From the NCBI GenBank assembly GCA_944368815.1, contig CALVXD010000010.1:1-33080 (forward strand): a stretch of DNA of 33,080 nucleotides, in the 5' to 3' direction. The stretch is from an uncultured Bacilli bacterium (GTDB lineage Bacteria; Bacillota_I; Bacilli_A; RF39; UBA660). The notes under the pieces are model-generated. The model did not search any database. It was given only the letters and a program-made list of their open reading frames with translations, and had not been told where the DNA came from. How positions within the stretch are numbered: position 1 is the first letter of the stretch; each line of letters starts with the position of its first letter. Of the stretch, positions 26,074 to 33,080 are shown piece after piece. A program made the translations under genes and the position numbers.

Positions 26074-26209
26074 AAATGTAAGCTACAATACCTGCTACTA
26101 CTGATAAAACCATTAATAGTAACATAATTATAGCAATAATTTTAGTACCTAAATTTTTAATTTTCTTTTTATGTTTTTTCTTTTTCTTATCTTTATTAAC
26201 TTCTTTCAT
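26072..26209 (-). CDS. 45-aa Lys-rich single-pass membrane protein
   Basis: Reads MKEVNKDKKKKKHKKKIKNL then one hydrophobic helix (about residues 21-43, IIAIIMLLLMVLSVVAGIV in part). GAGGTG stands 5 bases before the ATG and a 12-pair terminator hairpin touches the stop, so a short real gene is likely. The layout (very basic cytosolic start, single helix, no outer domain) resembles DUF4044-type mini-proteins of Bacilli, but this is only a visual likeness. It is divergent from spoIIM, 78 bases away. Function unknown. Confidence 0.65.
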   Translation of the reverse strand: MKEVNKDKKKKKHKKKIKNLGTKIIAIIMLLLMVLSVVAGIVAYI

Positions 26210-26287
26210 GTTACACCTCGTAATCCATTATACAAAATTTTAGTAATAATATCAATACTAATTAAATATAATTTAGTGGTGATAACA

Positions 26288-26917
26288 ATGGACAAGAAAT
26301 TAACAAAGATTAAAAATATTATTTTACCTAGCAAAAAAACTAACTACTTTATAATAACAATTTTGATACTTGGATTAATATCAGGATCAGTATTTTTAAT
26401 GGTACTAAATGAAACAGATAAAACAAGTGTACTTAATCAAATACAAACATTTTTTACAAATATTGATACTTCTAATATTAATAGTGGACTAGCATTTAAA
26501 AATAGCATTATTACTAATATGATATATATTACTTTAATATGGATACTTGGAATGAGCATTATTGGAATATTTATTAATATTTTCTTAGTTTACTTGAAAG
26601 GATTTTTATTAGGCTTCTCAATTGCTTCTATATTTAGTTGTTATGGTTTTAAAGGTGTAGTAGGAGTATTTATATACATATTTCCACATCAATTATTAAA
26701 TATATTTTGTATAATCATATTAGGTATTTACAGTATAATGTTTACAGTAAAATTATTTGAATATATAATGGGAAAAAAGAATAATAATATGAGAAATATG
26801 CTAAAAAAATATACAATAATATATATATTTACTATTATTATTTCATTGCTTTCTTCTTTGTCAGAAGCATATTTATTACCTGCACTTATGAAATTAGTAA
26901 TAAAATTATTTATATAA
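26288..26917 (+). CDS. spoIIM: Stage II sporulation protein M
   Basis: 209 aa, about five membrane helices. Family pattern: after a first helix (about 17-37) and a polar loop, SGLAFKNSIITNMIYITLIWILGMSIIG in part, LKGFLLGFSIASIF and IFPHQLLNIF correspond to the SpoIIM core (KN...LIWILGLTVIG, LKGFxLGF, LPQN). SpoIIM with SpoIID and SpoIIP forms the machine that remodels septal peptidoglycan during engulfment. ATG at 26288 follows GTGGTGA (26276-26283); an in-frame extension upstream would overlap the 45-aa gene and is rejected. In Bacillus spoIIM is close to xerD, which is found 4 kb away here. Confidence 0.85.
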   Translation: MDKKLTKIKNIILPSKKTNYFIITILILGLISGSVFLMVLNETDKTSVLNQIQTFFTNIDTSNINSGLAFKNSIITNMIYITLIWILGMSIIGIFINIFLVYLKGFLLGFSIASIFSCYGFKGVVGVFIYIFPHQLLNIFCIIILGIYSIMFTVKLFEYIMGKKNNNMRNMLKKYTIIYIFTIIISLLSSLSEAYLLPALMKLVIKLFI

Positions 26918-26938
26918 AAACACGTAATGTGTTTTTTT
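26916..26938 (+). terminator. Intrinsic terminator after spoIIM
   Basis: Stem AAAAACAC (26916-26923) with GTGTTTTT (26929-26936), 5-nt loop, continuing T-run. Confidence 0.75.
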
Positions 26939-26951
26939 CTTTGCAAAAATA

Positions 26952-26960
26952 TGATAAAAT
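26952..26960 (+). promoter_or_regulatory. Extended -10 element of mnmA
   Basis: TGaTAAAAT at 26952-26960 without a good -35 box; it repeats the -10 form seen at 18320, 28084 and 31708. Confidence 0.4.
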
Positions 26961-26982
26961 TATATGGAACGAAGGTGTATAT

Positions 26983-28059
26983 ATGAAAAAAGTAGTAATT
27001 GGAATATCAGGAGGAGTAGATAGTTCTGTTGCAGCCCTTTTATTAAAAGAACAAGGTTATGATGTAATTGGATTATTTATGCGAAATTGGGATAGTTCTA
27101 TTAATAATGATTATTTAGGTAATCCAGATTTAAATAATGATATATGTCCTCAAGAAAAGGATTATAATGATGCTTTAGAAGTATGTAAAAAGTTAGACAT
27201 ACCTTTACATAGAATTGATTTTGTAAAAGAATATTGGGATTATGTTTTTACTTATTTTCTAGATGAACTTAAAAAAGGAAGAACTCCTAACCCTGATGTT
27301 ATGTGTAATAAATATATTAAATTTGATTTGTTTGTAAAAGAAGCTAAAAAACTAGGAGCAGATTATATTGCTACAGGGCATTATGCTAAAGTAATAGATG
27401 GACAACTTTACAAAGCAAGTGACAAGAATAAAGATCAAAGTTATTTTCTTGCCTATGTAAATAAAGATGTATTTAAAGATGTTATTTTCCCTTTACAGGA
27501 TTTAACAAAACCAGAAATTAGAAAAATAGCAAGTGATAATGGACTTATAACTGCCAAGAAAAAAGACTCTACCGGGATATGCTTTATTGGAGAAAGAAAC
27601 TTTACAAAGTTTTTAGAAAATTACTTACCTAACATACCTGGAAAAATTGTTAATATTGAAACAAACAAGGTAGTAGGGGAGCATATAGGGCTAATGTACT
27701 ATACTTTAGGGCAGAGAAGGGGACTTAACTTAGGAGGATTTAAAGATAAGTCTTATGTTGCTAAAAAAGATTTGGAGAACAATATTTTATATATTGCTAC
27801 TGGAGATGAAAATAAATATTTATATTCTAAAGAAGCAATAATTGAAGATTTTAATTTCTTAACAGATAAAAGAATTACTGATTGTACTTGTAAATTTAGA
27901 TATCGTCAACCTGATATAAAGTGTCATGTTGAATACTTAGAAAATAATAAAATTAAGGTTACTTATGATAATGCTAAAGCTGTAACACCAGGACAATTTT
28001 GTGTATTATATGATGGCGATTTATGTCTAGGTGGCGGTATTATCGAAAAAGTATTTTAG
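26983..28059 (+). CDS. mnmA: tRNA-specific 2-thiouridylase MnmA
   Basis: 358 aa, normal length. PP-loop GISGGVDSSV (7-16), first catalytic Cys108 in TPNPDVMCNKYIKF, second Cys200 in DSTGICFIGE, and ATGHYA. It thiolates U34 of tRNA Lys, Glu and Gln using sulfur from a cysteine desulfurase relay. The start is the ATG 5 bases after GAAGGTG (26971-26977). The desulfurase that often precedes it in Bacillus (yrvO) is not here. Confidence 0.96.
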   Translation: MKKVVIGISGGVDSSVAALLLKEQGYDVIGLFMRNWDSSINNDYLGNPDLNNDICPQEKDYNDALEVCKKLDIPLHRIDFVKEYWDYVFTYFLDELKKGRTPNPDVMCNKYIKFDLFVKEAKKLGADYIATGHYAKVIDGQLYKASDKNKDQSYFLAYVNKDVFKDVIFPLQDLTKPEIRKIASDNGLITAKKKDSTGICFIGERNFTKFLENYLPNIPGKIVNIETNKVVGEHIGLMYYTLGQRRGLNLGGFKDKSYVAKKDLENNILYIATGDENKYLYSKEAIIEDFNFLTDKRITDCTCKFRYRQPDIKCHVEYLENNKIKVTYDNAKAVTPGQFCVLYDGDLCLGGGIIEKVF

Positions 28060-28064
28060 GTTAC

Positions 28065-28092
28065 TTGACATAATTTAAATAAATGATAAAAT
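28065..28092 (+). promoter_or_regulatory. Near-consensus promoter of the HTH gene
   Basis: Perfect TTGACA (28065-28070), 16-bp spacer, extended TGaTAAAAT with TAAAAT at 28087-28092. Strongest -35 in the window. Confidence 0.75.
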
Positions 28093-28113
28093 ATTAATAG
28101 GAGGAATACAATA

Positions 28114-28893
28114 ATGAATGTAGTGGAAAAAATAAATGCAATATTAAAGAAAGCCAATATTTCTAAAGTTAATTTAGCTAAGTATTTAGGGGTATCTAGA
28201 CAAATGGTATATAACTATTTAGATGGTGAAGATTTATCTAATGTACCTAATGAAAAGTGTCAATTATTGTATAAATTATTAAATGTAAAATCTGAACAAG
28301 AGATTATTGATATAGAACTTACAACTGAATATATAGAAGAAGTTGGAAATAAAATATTTACTTCAAAGAAAGTTACAACACAAAAAGATGAAATAATTGA
28401 ATTAAACGGGTTAAAAAAAGAAGAACAAGAGGTTATTAGTGATATTGTATTCATATTAAAAGAAATGTTAAATGAAGATAAATCAAAAACTTCATTAACA
28501 ACAATGACTTATTTTTATCATTTTTTACAAGCAATGAGTAATACTAAAGAATTAAAATATATTTTAGGTTATGTTTCTAAAGCAGCAGGGTATATTAAAC
28601 CACTTGATTTTGCTTATGATGAAGAACATCAATATGTATTTGAAAGTATATTATATTCTGCCATGACGTTATATTCTAATGGTGGTGCATCAAGAACTAA
28701 ACTCGCTGAATCACATAAACGTTGGGAAATGGAACTTGCTAGAAAAAATGAAGAAAAATTAAGTCGTACTCAAGAATTAAATACTGCCAAAGTAATGGCT
28801 TTAAAAGAACTTGGATATACTGAAATAAACGAAAAAAATGCAAGTGAAGTATTTGATAAAATTGCTGAAATTCAATCTAGGAATTTATATTAA
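28114..28893 (+). CDS. Xre-type helix-turn-helix protein, function unknown
   Basis: 259 aa. Residues ~5-55 form a Cro/CI-type HTH: INAILKKANISKVNLAKYLG and VSRQMVYNYLDGE carry the recognition helix region. The remaining ~200 residues are mostly helical (LKKEEQEVISDIVFILKEML, MTYFYHFLQAMS, WEMELARKNEEKLSRTQELN in separate stretches) and are not a family I know. It is probably a DNA-binding regulator; no partner gene is adjacent. AGGAGG (28099-28104) precedes the ATG by 9 bases. With a consensus promoter and own terminator it should be well expressed. Confidence 0.75.
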   Translation: MNVVEKINAILKKANISKVNLAKYLGVSRQMVYNYLDGEDLSNVPNEKCQLLYKLLNVKSEQEIIDIELTTEYIEEVGNKIFTSKKVTTQKDEIIELNGLKKEEQEVISDIVFILKEMLNEDKSKTSLTTMTYFYHFLQAMSNTKELKYILGYVSKAAGYIKPLDFAYDEEHQYVFESILYSAMTLYSNGGASRTKLAESHKRWEMELARKNEEKLSRTQELNTAKVMALKELGYTEINEKNASEVFDKIAEIQSRNLY

Positions 28894-28907
28894 TCCTAGA
28901 TTTTTTT
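28874..28907 (+). terminator. Intrinsic terminator after the HTH gene
   Basis: Stem TCTAGGA (28876-28882) with TCCTAGA (28894-28900), extendable by two A-T pairs, then seven T. Confidence 0.8.
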
Positions 28908-29319
28908 ATGTACAACTCCCCTATTGTTTTTTAAAAATTTAAGTAGGTGAGTAGGTAATGTTAATTTATCTATAATTTATTGGCTCTGTATTGATTCGGG
29001 AAATAATTTTATGGACAATTATATTACTCAAATTAAAATATAAGCATAATAAAACGAATAAATAATTAGTTTGTATCTAAAATTAAAATAATAACATAAT
29101 AAATTTTAAAAAATTTTAATACAAATAATTATCTTAATTAATTTAGTATAATTTAAATTGTTATATAAAAAGAAGATAGTATTATTCATATAAATATATT
29201 TATTATAAATTATATTAAATATGATTAATTATCTATCTTTTTCTTTCAAACTATCTAAGTACGATAATGTATATTATGTTAAGTTCTATAAAATAGAAGA
29301 AATGAATAGAGAGAATATA
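28908..29319. other. Non-coding, very AT-rich 412-bp gap
   Basis: No open frame with a ribosome site was found on either strand. It holds a direct repeat with a 50-bp period (29030-29053 and 29080-29103, about 20 of 23 bases the same), a pair GTAGGTGAGTAGGT near 28943, and a long-range inverted pair (AAAAAGaAGATAG near 29167 with CTATCTTTTTC near 29231). A TATAAT at 29147-29152 has no good -35. It may hold a small RNA, regulatory sites or relics. Confidence 0.5.
29030..29103. repeat. Imperfect direct repeat, 50-bp period
   Basis: AATTAAAATA then A/T/G variants then CATAATAAA occurs at 29031-29053 and again at 29081-29103, 20 of 23 positions the same. Confidence 0.55.
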
Positions 29320-30678
29320 CTAAAGTAATTCATTTAATAAATTAGTAAATTCTTGTTCTATTTCATTTAATCTTTCTTTAGTTTTAGCTTCATATCTCAT
29401 TGTAATATTAGGACCTGTATTAGAAGCTCTAACAACGGCTGATCCGTCATCAAATAAAACTTTAACACCATCTATTGTAAGTATTTTATAATTTTTACTA
29501 ATACAATATTCTTTAACTTTATTAACAATATCAAATTTTATTTCATCGTTTACTTTCATTTTTAATTCTTTTGTACTGTAATAAGTATTTATGCCTAGAA
29601 GTAATTCTGATACATTTTTATTAGTTTTAGATAATATTTCGATTAATCTTAAACCAGCGTATATTCCGTCATCATATCCAGGGAATTTGTCTCTAAAAAA
29701 TACATGCCCAGAATACTCTCCAGAAAATGGGAAATTGCCCTCTACTGACATAGCTTTAGTATATGAGTTACCTGAACGATAACATACTGGTTCAATACCT
29801 AATTTAATTAATTCATCTTCTAAAACTTTTGAACATTTTATATCAAATAATCCTTTTTTGTTTTCTACTTTATTGTAAATATCACGCCATATAATTATCA
29901 TGTATTTATCAATATCAATCATATTCCCCTTCTCGTCTACTACCCCTACTCTATCGCCATCGCCGTCAAAAGCAATACCAACATCAGCTTGTGTTTCTAA
30001 TACTTTTTTCTTTAAATATGCCAAATTTTCTTCTACACAAGGATCAGGATGATGATTAGGAAATTCTGGATCAGAATCAGCAAATATAGGAATAAACTCA
30101 ATGTTAGGATTATTAAATACGTCTTTTGCTACTATACTAGTAGTCCCATTACCACAATCGTATACTACCTTTAATTTACGATTACCAAGTTCTATATTCT
30201 TCCATAATAATTTTATATATTCGCTCTTTATATCTTTATTAGTTATAGTCCCATTACCATTTGTAAAATCTTTATTAATAATAGTGTCATATAAATTATA
30301 TACGTCTTTACCATAAGCATTATGAATACCATTATAACTAAATTTAAAACCATTATATTCTTTAGGATTATGAGATGCAGTAATCATAACACCACATTTA
30401 ATATTAAGTAAATCCCATCCATAATAATACATTGGAGTAGTAACTAATCCTAGTCTTACAACATTAATTCCTGACTCTGTAATACCTTTTACTAAATTTT
30501 TTTCAATAATTGGAGAAGATATTCTATTATCGTATCCTACTAAAGTTTCTGTTTTACCCATTTTTTTTAAATTACTACCAAACGCTCTACCAATTAAATA
30601 AGAAACTTCTTCATCAATATCTTCATTGTATATCCCTCTTATATCATATTCTCTAAACATTAATTTATTAACTTTCAT
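29320..30678 (-). CDS. Phosphomannomutase/phosphoglucomutase
   Basis: 452 aa alpha-D-phosphohexomutase. Active-site phosphoserine loop TASHNP (Ser102), metal loop DGDGDR (238-243), sugar-binding GEYSGH (320-325), and C-terminal phosphate loop RASNTGPNIT. It interconverts mannose or glucose 6- and 1-phosphates for cell-surface polysaccharide precursors; GEYSGH is the form typical of PMM/PGM enzymes rather than GlmM. The start is the ATG just after GGAGGATAAA; the ATG at 30690 is directly upstream of this ribosome site. It is downstream of, and co-oriented with, the xer gene, but has its own extended -10. Confidence 0.93.
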   Translation of the reverse strand: MKVNKLMFREYDIRGIYNEDIDEEVSYLIGRAFGSNLKKMGKTETLVGYDNRISSPIIEKNLVKGITESGINVVRLGLVTTPMYYYGWDLLNIKCGVMITASHNPKEYNGFKFSYNGIHNAYGKDVYNLYDTIINKDFTNGNGTITNKDIKSEYIKLLWKNIELGNRKLKVVYDCGNGTTSIVAKDVFNNPNIEFIPIFADSDPEFPNHHPDPCVEENLAYLKKKVLETQADVGIAFDGDGDRVGVVDEKGNMIDIDKYMIIIWRDIYNKVENKKGLFDIKCSKVLEDELIKLGIEPVCYRSGNSYTKAMSVEGNFPFSGEYSGHVFFRDKFPGYDDGIYAGLRLIEILSKTNKNVSELLLGINTYYSTKELKMKVNDEIKFDIVNKVKEYCISKNYKILTIDGVKVLFDDGSAVVRASNTGPNITMRYEAKTKERLNEIEQEFTNLLNELL

Positions 30679-30701
30679 TTTATCCTCCATTCTATAAGTT
30701 A

Positions 30702-30710
30702 ATTATACCA
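30702..30710 (-). promoter_or_regulatory. Extended -10 of the phosphomannomutase gene
   Basis: Minus strand TGgTATAAT (30710-30702). No convincing -35; the place where it would sit is the stop codon of the recombinase gene. Confidence 0.45.
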
Positions 30711-30724
30711 TATTTTATAATATT

Positions 30725-31648
30725 TTAGTTATCATCTTTCTTTTTATATTCTGGATGATATAAATCATAATTTTCTCTTAATACTTCTCTACTTATATTA
30801 GTATATATTTGAGTAGTAGATAAATTAGAGTGTCCTAACATTACCTGAATACTTCGTAAATCTGCTCCATTATTAAGTAAATGTGTTGCAAAAGAGTGTC
30901 TTAACATATGGGGAGTAATAGTTTTATTAATTCCTTTTTCTTTTACTATATTATTTAAAATAAATTCAAATCCTTGTCTCGTCATTTTCTTTCCATGATT
31001 ATTTAAGAATATATTTTCTGTTAAATATTTCTTTTTTAGTAAAGGTCGATATTCATTTAAATATAAACTTAAATAATAGGCACAAACTTCGCCATATGGA
31101 ACGATTCTTTCTTTACTACCCTTTCCTATGCACCTTACATAATTGTTCTCTAAATCAATATCTTTTAGCTCTAAAGAGCACAATTCACTTACTCTAAGTC
31201 CTGTTGCATACATTAACTCAAGCATTGCTTTATTTCGATAATCAAATGGTGTTTCTAATTTAATATCTAATAACATTTCTACTTCTTCAATTGTTAATGT
31301 ATTAGGTAATTTTCTATAAAACTTAGGATGCTCTATATTAATTGCAAAATCTTTTATATTATGAAATCTTCCTAAATATTTATGAAATGATTTTATTGAT
31401 ACAATTTTTCTTTCAACAGAAGTTACACTTAATTTATCTTTATCTAATTTTTCTAAATATTTATATATATCATCTTTAACTATATTGCTATAATCTTTAT
31501 TTAAATATTCTAAATACTTAATTATATCTAATATATATGAATCAACAGAATTATCTGCCATATGTCTTTCTGTATATAAATATATTTGATATTTAGTAAG
31601 TATTTCTTTATTTTTATCATTAAGTTTATTTCTACTTATATCTATCAT
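30725..31648 (-). CDS. xerD: XerC/XerD-type tyrosine recombinase
   Basis: 307 aa, the usual Xer length. N-terminal SAM-like DNA-binding domain (TKYQIYLYTERHMADNSVDSY in part), then the catalytic domain with Arg in YATGLRVSEL, HMLRHSFATHLLNNGADLRSIQ in part, LGHSNLSTTQIYT and the nucleophilic Tyr in that last motif. Xer recombinases resolve chromosome dimers at dif. XerC versus XerD cannot be settled by eye; proximity to spoIIM (as in Bacillus, spoIIM near xerD/ripX) slightly favours XerD. No integrase partners or attachment sites are near, so it is a housekeeping gene. GGGTG precedes the ATG. Confidence 0.9.
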   Translation of the reverse strand: MIDISRNKLNDKNKEILTKYQIYLYTERHMADNSVDSYILDIIKYLEYLNKDYSNIVKDDIYKYLEKLDKDKLSVTSVERKIVSIKSFHKYLGRFHNIKDFAINIEHPKFYRKLPNTLTIEEVEMLLDIKLETPFDYRNKAMLELMYATGLRVSELCSLELKDIDLENNYVRCIGKGSKERIVPYGEVCAYYLSLYLNEYRPLLKKKYLTENIFLNNHGKKMTRQGFEFILNNIVKEKGINKTITPHMLRHSFATHLLNNGADLRSIQVMLGHSNLSTTQIYTNISREVLRENYDLYHPEYKKKDDN

Positions 31649-31665
31649 AATTACACCCTAATAAA

Positions 31666-31694
31666 ATTATATCATATTCTAATTTTGTTTACAA
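31666..31694 (-). promoter_or_regulatory. Promoter of the xer gene
   Basis: Minus strand: TTGTAA (31694-31689), 17-bp spacer, extended TGaTATAAT with TATAAT at 31671-31666. Its -35 occupies the same base pairs as the -35 of rarA. Confidence 0.7.
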
Positions 31695-31716
31695 TTAACT
31701 ATTATTTTGATAAAAT
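31688..31716 (+). promoter_or_regulatory. Promoter of rarA
   Basis: TTTACA (31688-31693), 17-bp spacer, extended TGaTAAAAT with TAAAAT at 31711-31716. Back to back with the xer promoter. Confidence 0.65.
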
Positions 31717-31735
31717 ACTAAATGGATGTGATAGA

Positions 31736-32938
31736 ATGAATGAACTTTTAGCAGACAAATTAAGACCTACTAAATTAACTGATATTGTTGGTCAAACGCA
31801 TTTAATCGGAGAAAATAAAATCTTAACTAATTGGGTTAATAACAATAAATTATTTTCTATTATTTTATATGGAAAACCTGGTATTGGGAAGACTTCTATT
31901 GCAGTTACTTTAGTAAATGAATTAAATGTTAAATATCGTATGTTAAATGCTGTTATTAATAATAAAAAAGATTTTGATACAGTAATTGAGGAAGCTAAAA
32001 TGTATGGCGGATTAGTTTTAATTATGGATGAAATACATAGATTAAACAAAGATAAACAAGATTTACTTCTTCCTTATTTAGAAAATGGTCTTATTGTTTT
32101 AATTGGAATGACTACTTCTAATCCTTATCATAGTATTAACCCCGCAATTAGAAGTAGATGTCAATTACTAGAACTTCATGATTTAACTAGTGAAGATATT
32201 ATTTCTGCTTTAAAAAGTGATAAAATAAAATCTATATTAACTGATATTAATATAGATGAAGAATGTTATAAAATAATTGCTAATGCTAGTGGTTATGATT
32301 TAAGGCATGCATATAACTTGTTAGAAGTTGCATATTTTACTACTAATGATAAACATATAACTAAAGATGTACTTAAAAATGTTATTCAGAAAAATAATGT
32401 TTTTCATGATAAAGATGGTGACGGATATTACAATCTCCTTAGTGCTTTTCAAAAATCTATTCGTGGAAGTGATCCTCATGCTAGTGTTTATTATTTAGCG
32501 AGATTAATTATAGGAGGAGATATTGAAGCCATTTGTAGAAGACTTTCTGTTATTGTATATGAAGATATAGGACTAGCTAATCCTAGTATGGGACCTAAAG
32601 TAGATGCTGCGATTAATTGTGCTCTTAGATTAGGACTACCAGAAGCAAGAATACCTTTATCTGCAGTAGTAATAGAACTTGCTTTATCTCCCAAATCAAA
32701 TAGTGCTGAATCCGCAATAGATATGGCACTTAATGATATAGAATCAGGAAATACTGGAGATGTTCCAAATCATTTACATAATGGAAATCCCGAATATAAA
32801 TATCCTCATGATTATCCTAATAGTTATGTAAAACAACAATATTTACCTGATAAAATTAAAGATAAAAGATATTATTTTCCAAGAAAAAATAAAAATGAAC
32901 AAATATTAAAAAATATTATGGATAATTTAAAAAAATAA
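31736..32938 (+). CDS. rarA: Replication-associated recombination protein A (RarA/MgsA AAA+ ATPase)
   Basis: 400 aa. LADKLRPTKLTDIVGQTHLIG opens the clamp-loader-like domain (partly quoted); Walker A YGKPGIGKT (45-53), Walker B LIMDEIHR, sensor GMTTSNPYHSINPAIRSRC in part, and the tetramerisation C-terminus with SAFQKSIRGSDPHASVYYLARL in part and YEDIGLANP. It acts at stalled replication forks. The start ATG follows GGATGTGA; an in-frame frame open from 31586 has no ribosome site and covers the xer promoter. In B. subtilis rarA (yrvN) lies near mnmA; here they are 4 kb apart. Confidence 0.94.
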   Translation: MNELLADKLRPTKLTDIVGQTHLIGENKILTNWVNNNKLFSIILYGKPGIGKTSIAVTLVNELNVKYRMLNAVINNKKDFDTVIEEAKMYGGLVLIMDEIHRLNKDKQDLLLPYLENGLIVLIGMTTSNPYHSINPAIRSRCQLLELHDLTSEDIISALKSDKIKSILTDINIDEECYKIIANASGYDLRHAYNLLEVAYFTTNDKHITKDVLKNVIQKNNVFHDKDGDGYYNLLSAFQKSIRGSDPHASVYYLARLIIGGDIEAICRRLSVIVYEDIGLANPSMGPKVDAAINCALRLGLPEARIPLSAVVIELALSPKSNSAESAIDMALNDIESGNTGDVPNHLHNGNPEYKYPHDYPNSYVKQQYLPDKIKDKRYYFPRKNKNEQILKNIMDNLKK

Positions 32939-32978
32939 CAAATTACAATGGTACATTTTAAATGTTAAAGCATAAAAA

Positions 32979-33048
32979 AAGAAAACTACAGTTTTAGTTT
33001 TCTTCAGACTGTTGACAAATAGGTACAAAAATATCTATTTGTTTTTTA
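32979..33048 (+). terminator. Two successive hairpins after rarA
   Basis: First: AAGAAAACT (32979-32987) with AGTTTTCTT (32996-33004). Second and stronger: 33015-33025 with 33032-33042, 11 pairs including one G-T, then six T. The second is a normal intrinsic terminator; the first lacks a U-tract. Confidence 0.75.
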
Positions 33049-33080
33049 TTTTATATAAATTAATAAAAAGTAAGATATTG

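Noticed and set aside
26221-26280. Sigma-E promoter for spoIIM
   Set aside because: Only partial CATACAnT-like strings in AT-rich DNA without a -35 at proper spacing.
30725-31648. Integrase of a genomic island
   Set aside because: Length and sequence fit chromosomal Xer, no tRNA or att repeats nearby, and neighbours are housekeeping genes.

Overview
The window is a very AT-rich, densely packed chromosomal segment of a low-GC Gram-positive bacterium (Bacillota). Spore genes (cotE, spoIVB, spoIIM, and a YrzE-type TIGR04086 membrane protein) sit beside compact housekeeping genes. This fits a streamlined, sporulation-derived Bacilli lineage such as the uncultured gut RF39-like groups; the taxon is inference. 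The standard code is used: tryptophans in recognisable motifs are TGG and one gene ends in TGA. No tRNA, rRNA, CRISPR array or prophage was seen; the only mobile element is one IS200-type insertion.

Layout. 1-1963: a PASTA-like/polysaccharide deacetylase fusion and a prepilin-like protein. 2004-3151: tgt. 3234-10194: a co-directional run of rel, dtd, an AI-2E/YdiK-type membrane protein, a secreted bactofilin-like membrane protein, a divergent ClpX-like AAA+ protein and a TtcA-like PP-loop protein. 10246-10423: a free-standing structured RNA, probably 6S RNA, with its own promoter and terminator. 10490-14060: NatA/NatB-like ABC exporter, rhodanese lipoprotein and ruvB. 14057-16403: TIGR04086, YetF/DUF421, cotE and a glycerophosphodiesterase. 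16473-20455: a HerA-like ATPase, then a radical SAM/SPASM protein fused to a MazG pyrophosphohydrolase and a 148-aa partner. 20540-22436: nusB-xseA-xseB. 22490-24051 (minus): an unknown tail-anchored protein and a ZIP metal transporter. 24185-26917: spoIVB, the IS200 element, a 45-aa membrane protein and spoIIM. 26983-28893: mnmA and an HTH regulator. 28908-29319: non-coding, repeat-bearing. 29320-32938: phosphomannomutase, xerC/D-type recombinase and rarA.

Much of this is a condensed version of the Bacillus neighbourhoods ruvB-tgt-yrzE-relA-dtd-(6S)-rarA-mnmA and nusB-xseAB-spoIVB, with many intervening genes (ruvA, queA, yajC, secDF, aspS, spo0A and others) absent here. Transcription signals are clear: several promoters have a TGa extended -10 (TAAAAT or TATAAT) and many genes end in short-loop hairpins with U-tracts.

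The best candidates for something undescribed are the radical SAM-SPASM-MazG fusion with its palindromic promoter element and small partner, the ClpX-like protein with a non-zinc-finger N-terminus, and the candidate 6S RNA. All functional statements rest on motif reading, not on database searches.
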